DNA of 64,000 nucleotides from Dryococelus australis (Eukaryota; Arthropoda; Insecta; Phasmatodea; Phasmatidae). Location: contig CM057002.1 of assembly GCA_029891345.1 (NCBI GenBank), positions 21,032,295 through 21,096,294 of the forward strand. Direction: 5' to 3'. The notes under the pieces are model-generated. The model ran no database searches and was not told where the DNA came from. It saw only the letters and a program-made list of their open reading frames with translations. This document shows, in pieces, positions 47,739 through 58,905 of the stretch (positions within the stretch are counted from its first letter, which is position 1; every line of letters begins with the position of its first letter). A program made the position numbers and the translations under genes.

Positions 47739-47911
47739 CTAACTGGACTTGGGGTCGCAGTGGTGGCCCAGGCCCTGGAACTTTGGGCGCACAACGGCAG
47801 ACACCGGCTCCTGGATGCCATTACCACTAGCACCCAAGCATGTGCCTGGCTCCCAGCCCATGTTTCGCAGCATCTGGTTCCCGATGTTCGTCTCCGGGAT
47901 GGGGCCCGCCT
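47739..47911 (-). CDS. R3H/G-patch protein, last exon (G-patch domain)
   Basis: The exon runs from an acceptor CCCCAAACAG|AG at 47911 to a TAG at 47739-47741. It contributes two bases, 56 codons and the stop. The peptide includes AGPIPETNIGNQMLRNMGWE, then GNGIQEPVSAVVRPK and FQGLG, a full G-patch of about 45 residues. G-patch domains bind and activate DEAH-box RNA helicases. One hallmark glycine is changed: PGTCLG where G-x-G-L-G is expected. The exon joins the 53419-53558 exon in phase (G|AG gives Glu). The wording around the domain is closest to GPATCH2-like proteins, while the R3H partner domain recalls Sqs1/NKRF, so I leave the symbol open. Confidence 0.85.
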
Positions 47912-48321
47912 CTGTTTGGGGCAAACAACTGGCTGTCACTGAGGGGTCACATTTGCCGAGGCCACAGTATTGTAATGTGTTATGGGGTAACAGTAAAAAG
48001 TACCTGACTGTAGCAAACTTTTCTGCACTAAAATGGTCTCGAATTCTAAGTTGGTCATATAGTTTATAATGGTGCATACACATTAGTAACCATAACATGT
48101 ATCAGGTTACAGTGTTACAGCCCAGCGTTCACAACCTGATGCTTCCTGTAATGTATCAACAAAAACGTAACATGGCCAAGACGAGTGGCCCGTCTCAATG
48201 CAGACCAATATCCCAGTTTATTTTAACGTAAAATTGTTATTACAATACTCCACGTCTAAGGAAATATATTCTAGCAGCCTCCTGCCTCGAACACTTATTC
48301 TACATAACATGACTGTTTCTA

Positions 48322-48557
48322 TAGGCTATTCACGGTAAAGTGAGCACTACTGAAAGCCATCTCATGTGTAATAATAGTCAATAAATATATTATATTTTAG
48401 ATTTAGATGTAAACTTCTGAGTGTGGTGGAATATATACATGGTTTTTATTACTTGCGTGGCAATATTTATTTTAAAATGTTTTTAAAGTATAAGAAATGG
48501 CTGAAAGAAAAAAGTAACTAGGACTTCAAAAGTGCTCACTTTACCGTAAATGGCCTA
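48322..48557. mobile_element. palindromic MITE, TAGGCTATT family, short copy
   Basis: TA pairs lie at 48320-48321 and 48558-48559. The left end is TAGGCTATTCACGGTAAAGTG then AGCAC. The right end, reverse complemented, is TAGGCCATTTACGGTAAAG then TGAGCAC. The internal CATCTCATG and AATAAATAT blocks resemble the 535 bp relative at 11664-12198. Confidence 0.8.
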
Positions 48558-49499
48558 TACTTATGGCCATGCAGCAGCTGTGTGACGTATGTGCTGAAAT
48601 CTTTGCCCCTCATTTGGCACAGACAGTTCTGAATCATTATGGTAGGGGAAAAGTATGTGTATAAGATGATGTACGTCTACATTCTATATGGACAAGGCTT
48701 CTGAACTTCGAGGATGAAGGACATTATAAGAAAAGCACAGGAATATGTAAAGGCCCTTTAGGTTCAGTTGCAGACTTACGGGCAGTGTTCACCCTTTGGT
48801 AGTTAGTTTATATAACTGCACTTTTTATTTGGGTCATTTAGAGAAAAACCATAAAAAGGTAGTTTAAGAGAGAAATAAAGAGTAAAGGCTGGTGTATCAA
48901 TACTTTTGCCTTCTGAAAAGGTCACCAGTTTGCAAGGCAGACAGGCGAAAAAGAGAGAAATATTAAAATAAGTAATTTTGATTGGGCGGTCTGGTGAGAT
49001 ACCTTAATGCAGTTTACCAAGCTAATTGTATCATGATCTTTGAGAAGGTTGTATACCATCCACAATTTGTAACAAACTTTAAGCAGATAAATGTACGTAA
49101 TTTTGTTAAGATGATACTGATGATGCCTGCTATCTTACTGAGAAATTGTGTAAAATTTTGTCAAACAAATTTATCACTGTACCTTTTATAACTATGTCAA
49201 TTCATGCTATAAATTTTTAGCCATATTGGCTGCATACATATAAAAAAAAATACACGCGCATGCGCACACACTCCCAGATATATATACAGTTATTTCTCTT
49301 AGGCGCAGTACAAAATACTGACAGCCAGAACTGACCTGCATCAAACAACATAACCACTTTTTGATGCAGTATGTGGTTATGGATCCTGTACACACTGTTA
49401 TGGTTCGGTGCTACATTACATGTTACTGTTAATAATGTGCATGCACCTTAATATTCACTTATGATGCTGCCACCAAACAGCATCAGTGACCCTACCCAA

Positions 49500-49720
49500 G
49501 ACACACATCCTGCCACTCTCAACAAGCCTGAAGACTGGATGAAGTGAGATGAAGATAGGAGAACGGGGTGGGGAGCTGAAACACTATGTTGAAAAGAATG
49601 GATTTACCCATAGGAAATCTTCCGGCAACATTTGTCACATGCAAAACAATCATACTTGTGACTTGGTGGGAAATCAAACTTAAACTGCTATTTTGGAAAG
49701 TTGGCATTCAAATTAGTACA
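49500..49720 (-). mobile_element. probable SINE (family A), strongly degenerate
   Basis: On the minus strand an AGTTTGATTTCCCACC (B-box-like) is followed by TTGCATGTGACAAATGTTGCC, then CAGCTCCCCACCCC and CATCTCACTTCATCC. The block order matches the copy at 43150-43395, but identity is low. Confidence 0.45.
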
Positions 49721-51833
49721 TGGCTACCAAGTTGATCTTGTGATTTAAATTGTTCAGGCATACTGTCTTTACTCTGGCATAATGTGTGCTGCTGAATAAC
49801 TCCCTTCCCCTTTTTTCACTTTAATTTACAGGAAAATAATTTGGGATATCTTTCTACTAGTAAGAAATAACCCCTTGCCTGGTTAGTAAAAGTTCTCACA
49901 ATGCTTCATTTTCTCTCTCACCAAAGAGTGCATGGCTACAGCAAGGATACTGACGTCAGCCATCCAACGATAAAAATAAGGCAGATGACAGCAAAGTGGG
50001 TTGGAGTGAGAGTATTTGGACATGTATATGTAAATCTTTCCCATCAAAGTTTTTGTGATGTATCCTCTTGCCATGTGGACACAATGTGTAATTTGAATCT
50101 TCCGCACTGGTGCCATTTTGTGCTGCTGGTGGTGCAAACTATGCAGTGCATGAGTTGGTGGCCCTGGACCTACAACGCAGCAGGCAGCCGCTCGTAAAGC
50201 ATTATAGCAGTGAGCTGTACTATCGGCTATCGGGTAGGCTCACTGCGAATTGGTGTTTCTTTTTCCGCATCTTCCCTTAATTATCTATTGTATACAGTCT
50301 ATTTCCTAGCTTGTAATAACAGGGAGTGAGGCTTTCGGACTGATCCGCTAGCGTGTGGCCGAGCAAGCAGAAAAGCAGTACCCGTTTACAGATTTTGTTG
50401 AAGTTGTTCTTGTTTTTCGTAACCAGGTTAACTTTATAAAAATAATGACATCAGAAATAGTGGTTTACCCCATTTACACATAAGCTAGGTGCAACTTGCC
50501 ATGACAGTAACCTTTGGCAGACAGCAACAAACTTCGTTGCAAGGCAAACTAACTTAAGTTACTAATATGATGCCCACTAAATTTTGGAGAGCAAAGTTCT
50601 TTTTTTTTTTTTAATTATTAATTTAAGGGCATTTATTTTGGATATGGTATAGCTTGTGGTGTATTTGGTTCTATAATGTATGTATTGCTGAGCAACACAG
50701 CTGTGCACTACAACACACATTTTTACAGCTAATTAGTACATACATAAAAAAAAAATATTTTTTTTAAATGTGGGGTGCAGGTCATTTGTAGGAGTGGGTG
50801 GTACATGGATAAATAATATGGTATAGTCTATTCTTTGTTTCTTCACACTTTATGAATCAAACCTTTGAAAAATCACCCCATGTACTACGTGCTTGGTTGT
50901 TTACTAAATATGTTGTGTACCACAAGCATTTTACACTTGGGGTAGCAAAAGCACCTTAATTTTGGTTAAATAAAACTTTTAATATACTGTATATAAATAA
51001 ACTACAGTAGACTCCCATTGTAGCGAGTATGGTAACTACGAGAACACAGGTATAACAAATCTTTTTGAGGAACAATCAAAAAATCTCAAAAATATCCCAT
51101 AAAAAATTGTAATTTTACAAGTTGAACTGTGCGACGAGATTGTGTGAAGCAGGCTTGCGCCGGCACTTGTAACCTTGTGAAGCGTACTTTTGTTATCTGT
51201 ATTCCGTAAATCCACTCCCTCATCCCACAAATATATTCCATGAAAAATTATAAATTTACGAGTTGAATCATGTACAGCGAGATAGTGTGAGGCAGGCTAG
51301 CGGCGGGTATCATGACCGTGTGAAGCGCGCTTTTGTGTTCTGTATGCCGTAATCTACTCCCTCGCCCGACACCTCGTTTCCGTAAATACTTTGTGCCACT
51401 CTCGCCAAGCGCATTGTTCTATAAATAGAATCCCGCCCTTTCTACCTTGACACCATTTTCATGAATCAGTTCTGCTTTTCAGTAGTCATTCAAGGTCATT
51501 GTGCTGTCAACTGTGTTTGGTTTCAATCATCTTGGCGTATGTGCGTCGAACGTTATTGTTAAATTAAAACAAATTTCATTTAAACATAACATTCCAAGCT
51601 ATAGCTGGAATCGAATACAGCTACATATTAACAGATTTTTGCCAGTTTTTTTCTATACTGTGGCTTACCAATTAAAGATAGGAACACAACTACTACTACA
51701 TTTTATCACTGTGCTGTAATAAACTTAACTTTAATTCATTTTTATAAAGTTTTCTTGAATTTTTGCTGGTTTTTAATAAGTCTCGCACCATGCAGGTTTT
51801 GTTAGTTGAAAAGGTATAATTTTCCAGTGACTA

Positions 51834-52768
51834 CCGTATTTACTGGTATAGTTCTCGTACTGGCACAATTTACACCCCCGTTTTTATGGTGCCGAATTAA
51901 GGGGGAAAAACTTTTCCTTTCATATTTCACGCAGCATATTTCTCTCAACGAGGCATTTAATGCTAACGGACCCGTGGTGCGCGTTTTGTTCGACCATGCC
52001 AGGTTGCTGATACTTTAAGGTCGCTGGTCCCCTTATCAATTTCTGGCTGCTGCGCCCGCACTGCAAACATGTAAACAAAACCAGTCGCAGAGTTTATTTG
52101 TATGCGGGTGTTTTCTTTTAATGCGAAGGGAATAATTTACATTTATATTAATTTTTGTTTAGTACGAATACATAATGGGTAAATATGACAGTCAAACTGC
52201 TGCATTTAAACTTAAGGTTATTATGCATGCAGAGGAACACTGCAATAGAGAAACGGGCTGAAAATTCAGTGTTTCTGAGTTTAACACGCATGTCATTTTT
52301 CCCCTTACCGGGCCGCTGTTACAAAGTGAACCAGACCTGTAACAAAGGCAGTGGCGGGCGGCCGCTGCCCGGCCAGAATAATCGTGTAGCTACAGATCGA
52401 CCGACAGCTGTCCTGCCCGAGGATCTAGGACCGAGCGACAGTGGCAAGCAACCAAGCTCGGCCACGATGCAAAGGATCTAGGCGCTTGCCCAGTTAGGTA
52501 CACACTGCAATGTTTTGCTGCTAGCCCCAGCACACAAGTGATTTAATTTTGAATAGGTATCTTCTTATCTATTATCAGTAAATTAAGTGCTGTGTTTTAA
52601 AAAAAACGTGCCCCCCCCCCCCAGGGGGGCGAGGGATTACTTACAGTAGACACCATTTTAATGTTTACATGCATGTGTCTTGGCAATTCCTTGCGTAATT
52701 CATGCACCCTAATTTTTTGCATTAAAATCCTGTAAAATAGGTGCGAGAATTATGCCAGTAAATACGGG
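51834..52768. mobile_element. pogo-like element Q1 (CCGTATTTACT ends), nested in P3
   Basis: TA pairs lie at 51832-51833 and 52769-52770. The left end is CCGTATTTACTGGTATAG then TTCTCG. The right end, reverse complemented, is CCCGTATTTACTGGCATAA then TTCTCG. A short transposase N-terminus remnant lies at 52174-52287. A GC-rich segment (about 52305-52480) and a C-tract (52611-52622) sit inside. It is related to Q2 at 56808-57339. Confidence 0.8.
52174..52287 (+). pseudogene. transposase DNA-binding domain remnant (Brinker/Psq-like HTH)
   Basis: From an ATG the frame reads MGKYDSQTAAFKLKVIMHAE, then CNRETG, a stop, and KFSVSEF. The pattern A-x-F-K-L-x-V-x-x-x-A-E-x-x-x-N-R, then R/K-F-x-V-S-E, is the first helix-turn-helix of pogo-group transposases of the BrkDBD type. 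Homology is lost after about 38 codons, and no DDE domain is present. This identifies the CCGTATTTACT-ended elements as pogo-related, assuming the ORF is native to the element. Confidence 0.65.
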
Positions 52769-53418
52769 TATTTGGTTTGAGGCAGTCGTGTGGAGCTGTG
52801 GCGGGCAAATTAACGCTTGCAGTGCTTTGGCGGCCGAGTAAGTGATAGCGGGAAATGCTGCGTAAGCCAGGCAACTGATTGGAGGAAGAGCGGCTATACT
52901 TACATGGCGCAGTCAGATTTTCTGCTCATTTTCATGCAGTAGGCCCTACTGGGGATCAAAATTGGTCTAATTCGAGGACAGCGAGGACACATAGCAAGGA
53001 TCGAACCTGGAACTGTGACATCTCGCTATAACGTGACTCGGCTGTATATCATTAAATTTACAATTATGAATTTAAAAAAATGAGAAAAAAGGTGTGTTGG
53101 TAAAGCCTAGTAAGAAATAGTTATGCAAAATATTATTACACTGATAGTGCATGAGCACAGTGTAATTTTCTAGACTTGGTTAAGCTGTGTTTGCATAGGG
53201 GGAGAAATATTCTGAAAATATGACAATCAGGGCTACAGAAAATTTTGAAGTAAAAGTGAATAGACTTATACACTGGTTCTTCCATAAGGTTGCTGCAAGA
53301 TATTGAGATCAAATTCTCCTGACTTTTCAGGTTTTACTAAACCTGTCTAAACACTGTTCCAGCAGTTCAGGGGCCAAGGAATGTAAGAGAGTGTACTCTG
53401 AGCATGTTGAAAACTGAC

Positions 53419-53558
53419 CTGCAGCCTGCACAGGGTGAATGGCTGTGGTGGGTGGCATTCTGCGCCGCCTCTTGAACTCGTTCAGGCTGTGGTGTATCCG
53501 CGAAGCATGCACCTTGCTGAGTGCCCTCTGCTCCACACGCACTGCCTGCATCGTGTTC
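53419..53558 (-). CDS. R3H/G-patch protein, internal exon
   Basis: The exon has acceptor GCATGTCGCAG|GAACACG at 53558 and donor GCTGCAG|GTCAGT at 53419. Its 140 bp hold one base, 46 codons and one base. The peptide includes NTMQAVRVEQRALSKVHASR, then SLNEFKRRRRMPP and HPVQAA. The first part completes the R3H-like region begun in the previous exon (ILTKTR|NTMQ). A basic KRRRR stretch could be a nuclear localisation signal, and a Pro-rich linker leads to the G-patch. Both junctions keep the frame with neighbouring exons, and composition is clearly coding-like. The alternative frames open here are shadows. Confidence 0.85.
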
Positions 53559-53989
53559 CTGCGACATGCAACACCACAGACTACTCTGCTACAGCTGTTT
53601 CAGTGTAAAGTGATCAATCTTGAAATCCTTGCCCTTTAGTAGGGATGGAACAGGTCCATACTTATTCTGCTTATGATTTCGTTTCAGTTCTCAAAACTCG
53701 GTTCTTGGTTAATATCTATGACAAGAGAGCAAGGAACCATGCCACCATTTTTTATATCTTAACATAACTCATAAAAATATTGCTAAGCAACTAAAAACTA
53801 ACAAATAAAAATAATTTTTAAAATAAAAATAAACAATTACTTTTATCTAGTAGCTATGGTACAGAGAGTTGGCGTAACATGACCATATTTTCCACACCAA
53901 TGCGTAAGTTTATTTTTATAGTATTAAAACTTAACATCAGAATGCTAAACCATGCATGTATTATCAACATACTTGGGAAAGTGAACCAA

Positions 53990-54125
53990 AAAAACCAACT
54001 TATTGAAGTTAAAGTTAATGCCTGAAAAAATTAGCTGATTAAAGTAAAAAGTTAACTTCTGAAAAAAATAACTGGTTAAAGTTAAAGGCAAAGTAACTGA
54101 TTAAAGTTAAAATTTAAATAATCCC
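53990..54125 (+). repeat. TTAAAGTTAA-rich tandem-like tract
   Basis: Imperfect copies of GATTAAAGTTAAA occur at about 54004, 54040, 54075 and 54100, separated by ACTTCTGAAAAAAATAAC-like spacers. The tract resembles the subterminal regions I associate with hAT-type elements. TAGTAGGGATGG at 53637 could be a left end, but no right end was found. Confidence 0.4.
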
Positions 54126-56807
54126 AAAATTTTAGCATGAAAGAAAAGTTAAAGAATTTTTTTCACTGATAAATTTATAACAAAGAAATACCTACCATAT
54201 ATTACTACTCTGAAAAACATTTTTAAAATTGAAATTTTGTTTCAGTTTCTGAAAATTACATTATTCAAATAGTTTCTTTTCATCAGTCAAAATCATGAAA
54301 TCTGAAACTACTTACTGAAAAAATGGTTGAATTTCAGAAGCAGTTGCATTTCAAAGTTTCTATCAGCCATCCTGCCTCGCCTGTCAGAAAACGTATATCC
54401 AATACATCAATTGTATCTTCACAAATTACCTTCATGTGTGTTCTTAAATTGGATGCAGAAGTAACAGACGCCTTGATATATTTACATTTTGGCGCTCATA
54501 AAACACACTTAAAAGTCAAATTGGTACTGCTTCCATCACTTTCGGTTTGTTGAAAAAAAGATGCACTCCCTGGCCACTGTAACGACATACAGTAATAAAA
54601 GTTTTAAATAAATACAATTCAAATAAAACTTTTAAAATACTGTAACATCAATACATCCAGCAGGATGTTCAAGACCGGAGAACAAAATATAGAAGTAGAA
54701 TGGTGATTCACACAAGAACAATGCCGCTCTGTGCGACTGCAAAGTATCAATAGGCTGGTCGAGACACTGGTGCCACTCGTCTCACTTCATACAGATTGCG
54801 CTAGTGCCAATATTTGTGTAGTGGTTGGTGTATCACGCAAAAATACTGTTTGCTATTTTAAACATTTTTCGCAACATTAGGCTTACAAGTAGTTATCTTC
54901 AACATCAATCATCGGCCACCAAGGCATTGAGAAACTAAGTATCGTTAATTTTAAATCCAAAAATATTAATGACTGAAAGTTGAAAGTCAATTAGTTTCAA
55001 ACGTAACTACAAGTAAAAAAGTTACCTGAATTTTTAACGATTAATTTTAATCATTAGTTTTCTTAATAGTTGATTACAATTATGTAGTATGATTATCAAC
55101 ACTAGCACATGAATCACAAACAATGACTTACACACAAAAATATTTGTTGCTGATCATGACCTCATGCTAATAAGTAACTATCACTGATAAGTTACCACTG
55201 CGTATCAACCAAAATTTGGCGCAATGGGTTATTCCAGTTCAACAGGTACAAGCATTGCTATTTGCCAGCATGACTGACTGTGAATTACTGATTGATAATA
55301 GGAATAGTACCACAATGCCAAAAAAGATGTGATTGTGTAGAAATAGGTGTGTTCAAAAATATTGTGAATTTTCTAAATAGATAGATGCACAAGTATTAAT
55401 AGGACATACTTAAATACACCCCCAAATATCTGTTGCATTTTAAAAATTTTAATTCAATATAACTTAAGGCATAGGCCTACAATAGTCTTTTTTTTAAAAA
55501 CTGGAATGAAAGTTCTTATTTTTCACAATAACGAATATTCTCAGAACCATGAGAACATTAGAAAGCTCTCCTGTACCGTCTTTCCGCTCACCAGGGACTA
55601 TTTCTTACTTGTAACAATCATACCTACTACCAATAACATTACTAGTACCCATTAACTTATCATGAGATGCAATAAAGTTGTTAGAAGCACAGATACAGTA
55701 CTATTATACTATTTCATACTTCAGTGGACACTAAACAAAGAGAAACTGAAATTTCAAGGGCTAAGGGTTTAATAAGATTCTACAACATGAAGCTACTTTT
55801 CATGATTTGCTGACAACTTAACCGCAAATAATCCAGTTTTTAAGTTAGAATACACAGAGTTAGTGAGAAAGGAATATTTACAAAGGCTGGTAAAATTTGT
55901 ATACTGAATAAGATAAAAGAAAAATATGTGGTAAGAGATGACGAAGATAAGGTATACATAAATCACAATGAGAATGATCAAGAGAGAAACAATAAGAAAT
56001 GAGTTAATGGGAAAAAGTGTCAAGGTATTGAGATTGATGGAGAATGAAGGGTAAAAAAAATGAGGTCGTACAGACACGTTGTTGTGTCGAACATCGTGAT
56101 GGACTGTATTACACGAAAGTTTGTTGATACGAGAACTGGCGGGCAATACCAAACACCATTTCTCCCAAACGAATTGTGAACAACCGACTGTTTAAATATA
56201 CGAATTCCTAGAAGCACTACGAGCGTGCCACTGATGGCAATGGCGGGAAGTTCAAATCTATACACAGTAATATTTACAAAGACATCTATACACACAGTAC
56301 CAAACACACATCATGAGAATAGGAAGAGAGAAGTTGCTACGAAGGCAGGTAGGCACACAGGCCTTAAATTTCCGTTGACATCAAAGTCATTAGAAATGGA
56401 GCAAGTTGCTCAGAGAAGCAAGAACAGGTAAATAAGCATCCTAGTGTTCATGCAAATGAAATGATTTAGGGAAACCATTATGAGGATGGTCAGACTGTGG
56501 TTCAAACCCAGGTGCTTGTGATTGTGAGTGAAAAAGTTTGCCACTGCACAATCTCGCCCTATGGGTTACCAGGAATAATACTGGACTGAAACATAGTGGC
56601 ACAAAGCCTCAAAGCAGACTATAAAAGAAAAGGGAAAAAGACAGTAGAGTTGTTCTGATACTTTGCCTTTTCCAGATGCATCTGTATCTGGTATGATATC
56701 GGGTCGATACTTTAGTGTCTGTTGTAGACAAAGTCAGGTTATTACTTTCTTTAGGCACAAATATTACCGTATTTCGGTTTGTATACACCACACATTAAAA
56801 GAAAATA

Positions 56808-57339
56808 CTGTATTTACTTGTGTACAGTGCACACTTTTTTTCCCCAAAATAACGGGGGGAAAAAAGAGGAAGGGGGGAGTGTTAGCCAAAAATTGTCCAG
56901 GGGATGTTGAGGGAAGTGGCCAAACTGTGTTCTCTCATAAGGATAGTGTGACATTCTAGCACAGCAAAAAAAGGAGAGCCAAAGGTAGTGTGACATTCTA
57001 GCATGGCAAAAAAAGGAGAGCAGGTCACTGCTAAAAGGAGAAAGGAGAAAAAAGAAAAACGAAGCTGGAAATGTTCAGTAGTAGAAGCATGAGGTTATAG
57101 AATTTTTTTTTTTTTTTTTTTTTATACAAGTTATTTAATTGAAGTATTTTTCAAACATATCACAATCACCACACATTAATGCAAAAAAGAATAATTTGTT
57201 CCATATTTACTAACATGGCACCACAAATTTTTGGCGCAATTTTATATATATATATATAAAAAAAGAAATTTTTCCCTCTTGTTGCAAAAATCATGATGCT
57301 CACTATACATGAGTGTGTGTTATACACGAGTAAATACGG
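56808..57339. mobile_element. pogo-like element Q2 (CCGTATTTACT ends)
   Basis: TA pairs lie at 56806-56807 and 57340-57341. The left end is CTGTATTTACTTGTGTACAG. The right end, reverse complemented, is CCGTATTTACTCGTGTATAA. The 532 bp interior has two direct copies of a 43 bp piece (TAGTGTGACATTCTAGCA at 56944 and 56987), a T-tract (57103-57123) and a TA microsatellite. It has no ORF. Confidence 0.75.
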
Positions 57340-57344
57340 TATGT

Positions 57345-58310
57345 GTTGCTCAAAATAGTTGCACCTAACATTACTTGTATTTCAAAGCAAATGGTTTCAC
57401 CTGAAAATGTTATGCAAAGCATTTTAACAAGAAGTTATTATTTGTAAAGATGTTTTCTTTTGTGTTTATAGGTTGTTTTATCTGGTAAGGCTGGTGTTTC
57501 ATTGTATCTGGCGTAAAAAAACATGACTTTAAAACTTAATATTTATTTAACTCAAAAGGCAGCATCTTCGCGAATAAAATTATATGCCCAAAAGCATATA
57601 CTCTACCACTTGTCAGCAAAAAATTGTTTGAACATTGAGCAACTTGAATTACAAGTGTTCATCTTCAGTAACTTCTTGCGGGGAAATCAGAGGATTTATA
57701 TTAATTTATTTCAGTAGACACATGTTTTTGAATAAACTGATAATATGTAAGTGCCTATTCGTCTCCTTATGCCATCTAATATTAGGTAGGTTAAGCACAG
57801 AGCCAAGTGCAGTGTAACTCATGACAGGGAAAATCAGAGGACGTGGTTTTGAATGATTAATTATTAAAGACAGTGAATAAATCAATTATAATTGCCTCAT
57901 TTGTCTCAAAATTACAAGTTTTCTTTAAAGTAAAATATGATTAATTACTTTAAAAGACAGACATTTACCATGCATGCAAGGTGTCACCAACAGGTAGAAG
58001 CGTGGAGAGGTCAACCTCCCCCCCCCCCCCCCCCATCCGCCCGCAGACATGACACTGCCCCATTGATAATTTTTCCACGCGCTCTTAGCTGAAAGTGTGC
58101 GCGTGACATTTAAAATTTGACTTGCACTTGGTGTCATATTATTTGCATTTTCAGAGGGTTTGAAAGTTTTAGGTGAGCTTGCATTTTATGTTGGATTAAA
58201 AATAAATTATACACAGTATTTTAAGACATTATTTTCTTCAGTTAAATGAGTTTAGGAGAAATGTTTTAATGTATTATTCACAGTAATACTTTTTCAAAAA
58301 TTCAGTGCGA
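57345..58310 (+). mobile_element. DNA-transposon body family T, forward copy
   Basis: This copy is co-linear with 44555-45560 inside P2 for about 1 kb. Shared blocks are GTTGCACCTAACATTACTTG, AGATGTTTTCTTTTGTG, AAAATTATATGCCCA, AACTTCTTGCGGGGAAAT, TTTTGAATGATTAATTATT and AAATGAGTTTAGGAGAAATG. A C-tract (58018-58034) replaces a CCGCTGCC stretch. Terminal repeats were not found. Confidence 0.8.
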
Positions 58311-58537
58311 AGCGTATTGGTATCGGGATTACGGTAGTGGTATAGGAAAACATGGTATCGGAACAACTCCAAAGGACAGTAAAGGATATAGGGGAAGATG
58401 CAGAGCTGAGAGGAAGAAATGAAATGTGTTCAGAAAGGGGGGTTAACAGAATGACAAGAATAAGATGGTAGCAATTCACAAAGATGAATTGGCCACATGG
58501 AAGAGAGTGGGAGTGGGGGTGGCAATGGTGAAAGTAG

Positions 58538-58861
58538 TGGTTGTGGTGGCGAGGTGGTTGTGGAGAGGTGGTGGTGGTGGTGGTGGTGGTGGTGATGTGG
58601 TGGTTGTGGAGAGGTGGTGGTTGTGGAGAGGTGGTGGTAGTGGTGGTGAGGTGGTGGTTGTGGTGAGGTGGTGGTTGTGGTGAAGTGGTGGTTGTGGTGG
58701 TGAGCTGATGGTTGTGGTGTTGAGCTGGTGGTTGTGGTGGTGAGCTGATGGTTGTGGTATTGAGCTGGTGGTTGTGGTGATGAGCTGGTGGTTGTGGTGG
58801 TGAAGTGGTGGTTGTGGTGATGGTGGTGAGGTGGTTGTGGCAGGGGGGTGGTTGTGGTGGC
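58538..58861. repeat. GGT/GTT-rich minisatellite with 20 bp period
   Basis: The segment 58681-58820 is a 20 bp tandem array (TGAGCTGRTGGTTGTGGTGN, seven copies). The flanks are irregular GGT/GTTGTGG repeats. It lies in an intron about 45 bp downstream of the donor of the 58906-59028 exon, so the transcript carries CCACAACCA repeats there. The long His/Thr/Pro-rich minus-strand frames are products of the repeat. Confidence 0.85.
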
Positions 58862-58905
58862 TGTCGCAAAACTGTGTTCAAGGACTGCAGAGCAGAGCTG
58901 CTGAC

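Larger units (their letters stand above)
51005..53044. mobile_element. pogo/Tigger-like element P3, nested in repeat R-B
   Basis: TA pairs lie at 51003-51004 and 53045-53046. The left end is CAGTAGACTCCCATTGTAGC then GAG. The right end, reverse complemented, is CAGCCGAGTCACGTTATAGC then GAG. It contains an internal tandem duplication (51095-51380) and the nested element 51834-52768. Without the nested element it is about 1.1 kb and has no transposase. Confidence 0.8.
50827..53220 (+). repeat. dispersed repeat R-B, copy split by a transposon
   Basis: The segment 50827-51002 continues at 53047-53220, co-linear with 1005-1400. The break coincides exactly with the TA-flanked P3 element. Just to the left, 50740-50812 ends GATAAATAATATGGTA, which looks like the right end of yet another TA element. 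Confidence 0.75.
47912..53418 (-). other. intron of the R3H/G-patch gene (5.5 kb)
   Basis: The intron is bounded on the minus strand by donor CTGCAG|GTCAGT at 53419/53418 and acceptor CCAAACAG| at 47912. It contains a MITE (48322-48557), a probable SINE (49500-49720), repeat R-B and two nested pogo-type elements (51005-53044). Most of its length is transposon-derived or AT-rich filler. Confidence 0.8.
53559..58905 (-). other. intron of the R3H/G-patch gene (5.3 kb)
   Basis: This lies between donor ACAAG|GTCAGC (58906/58905) and acceptor TGTCGCAG| at 53559. It contains repeated TTAAAGTTAA motifs (53990-54120), element Q2, a family T copy and a GGT-rich minisatellite that starts about 45 bp downstream of the donor. 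No further exon was recognised between 54.2 and 56.6 kb. Confidence 0.8.

Noticed and set aside
47749-48069. Plus-strand 106-codon ORF, first taken as a SINE head because of a GCAGTGGTGGCCC stretch
   Set aside because: It is the antisense shadow of the G-patch exon. The minus strand has a full domain, a stop and an in-phase acceptor.
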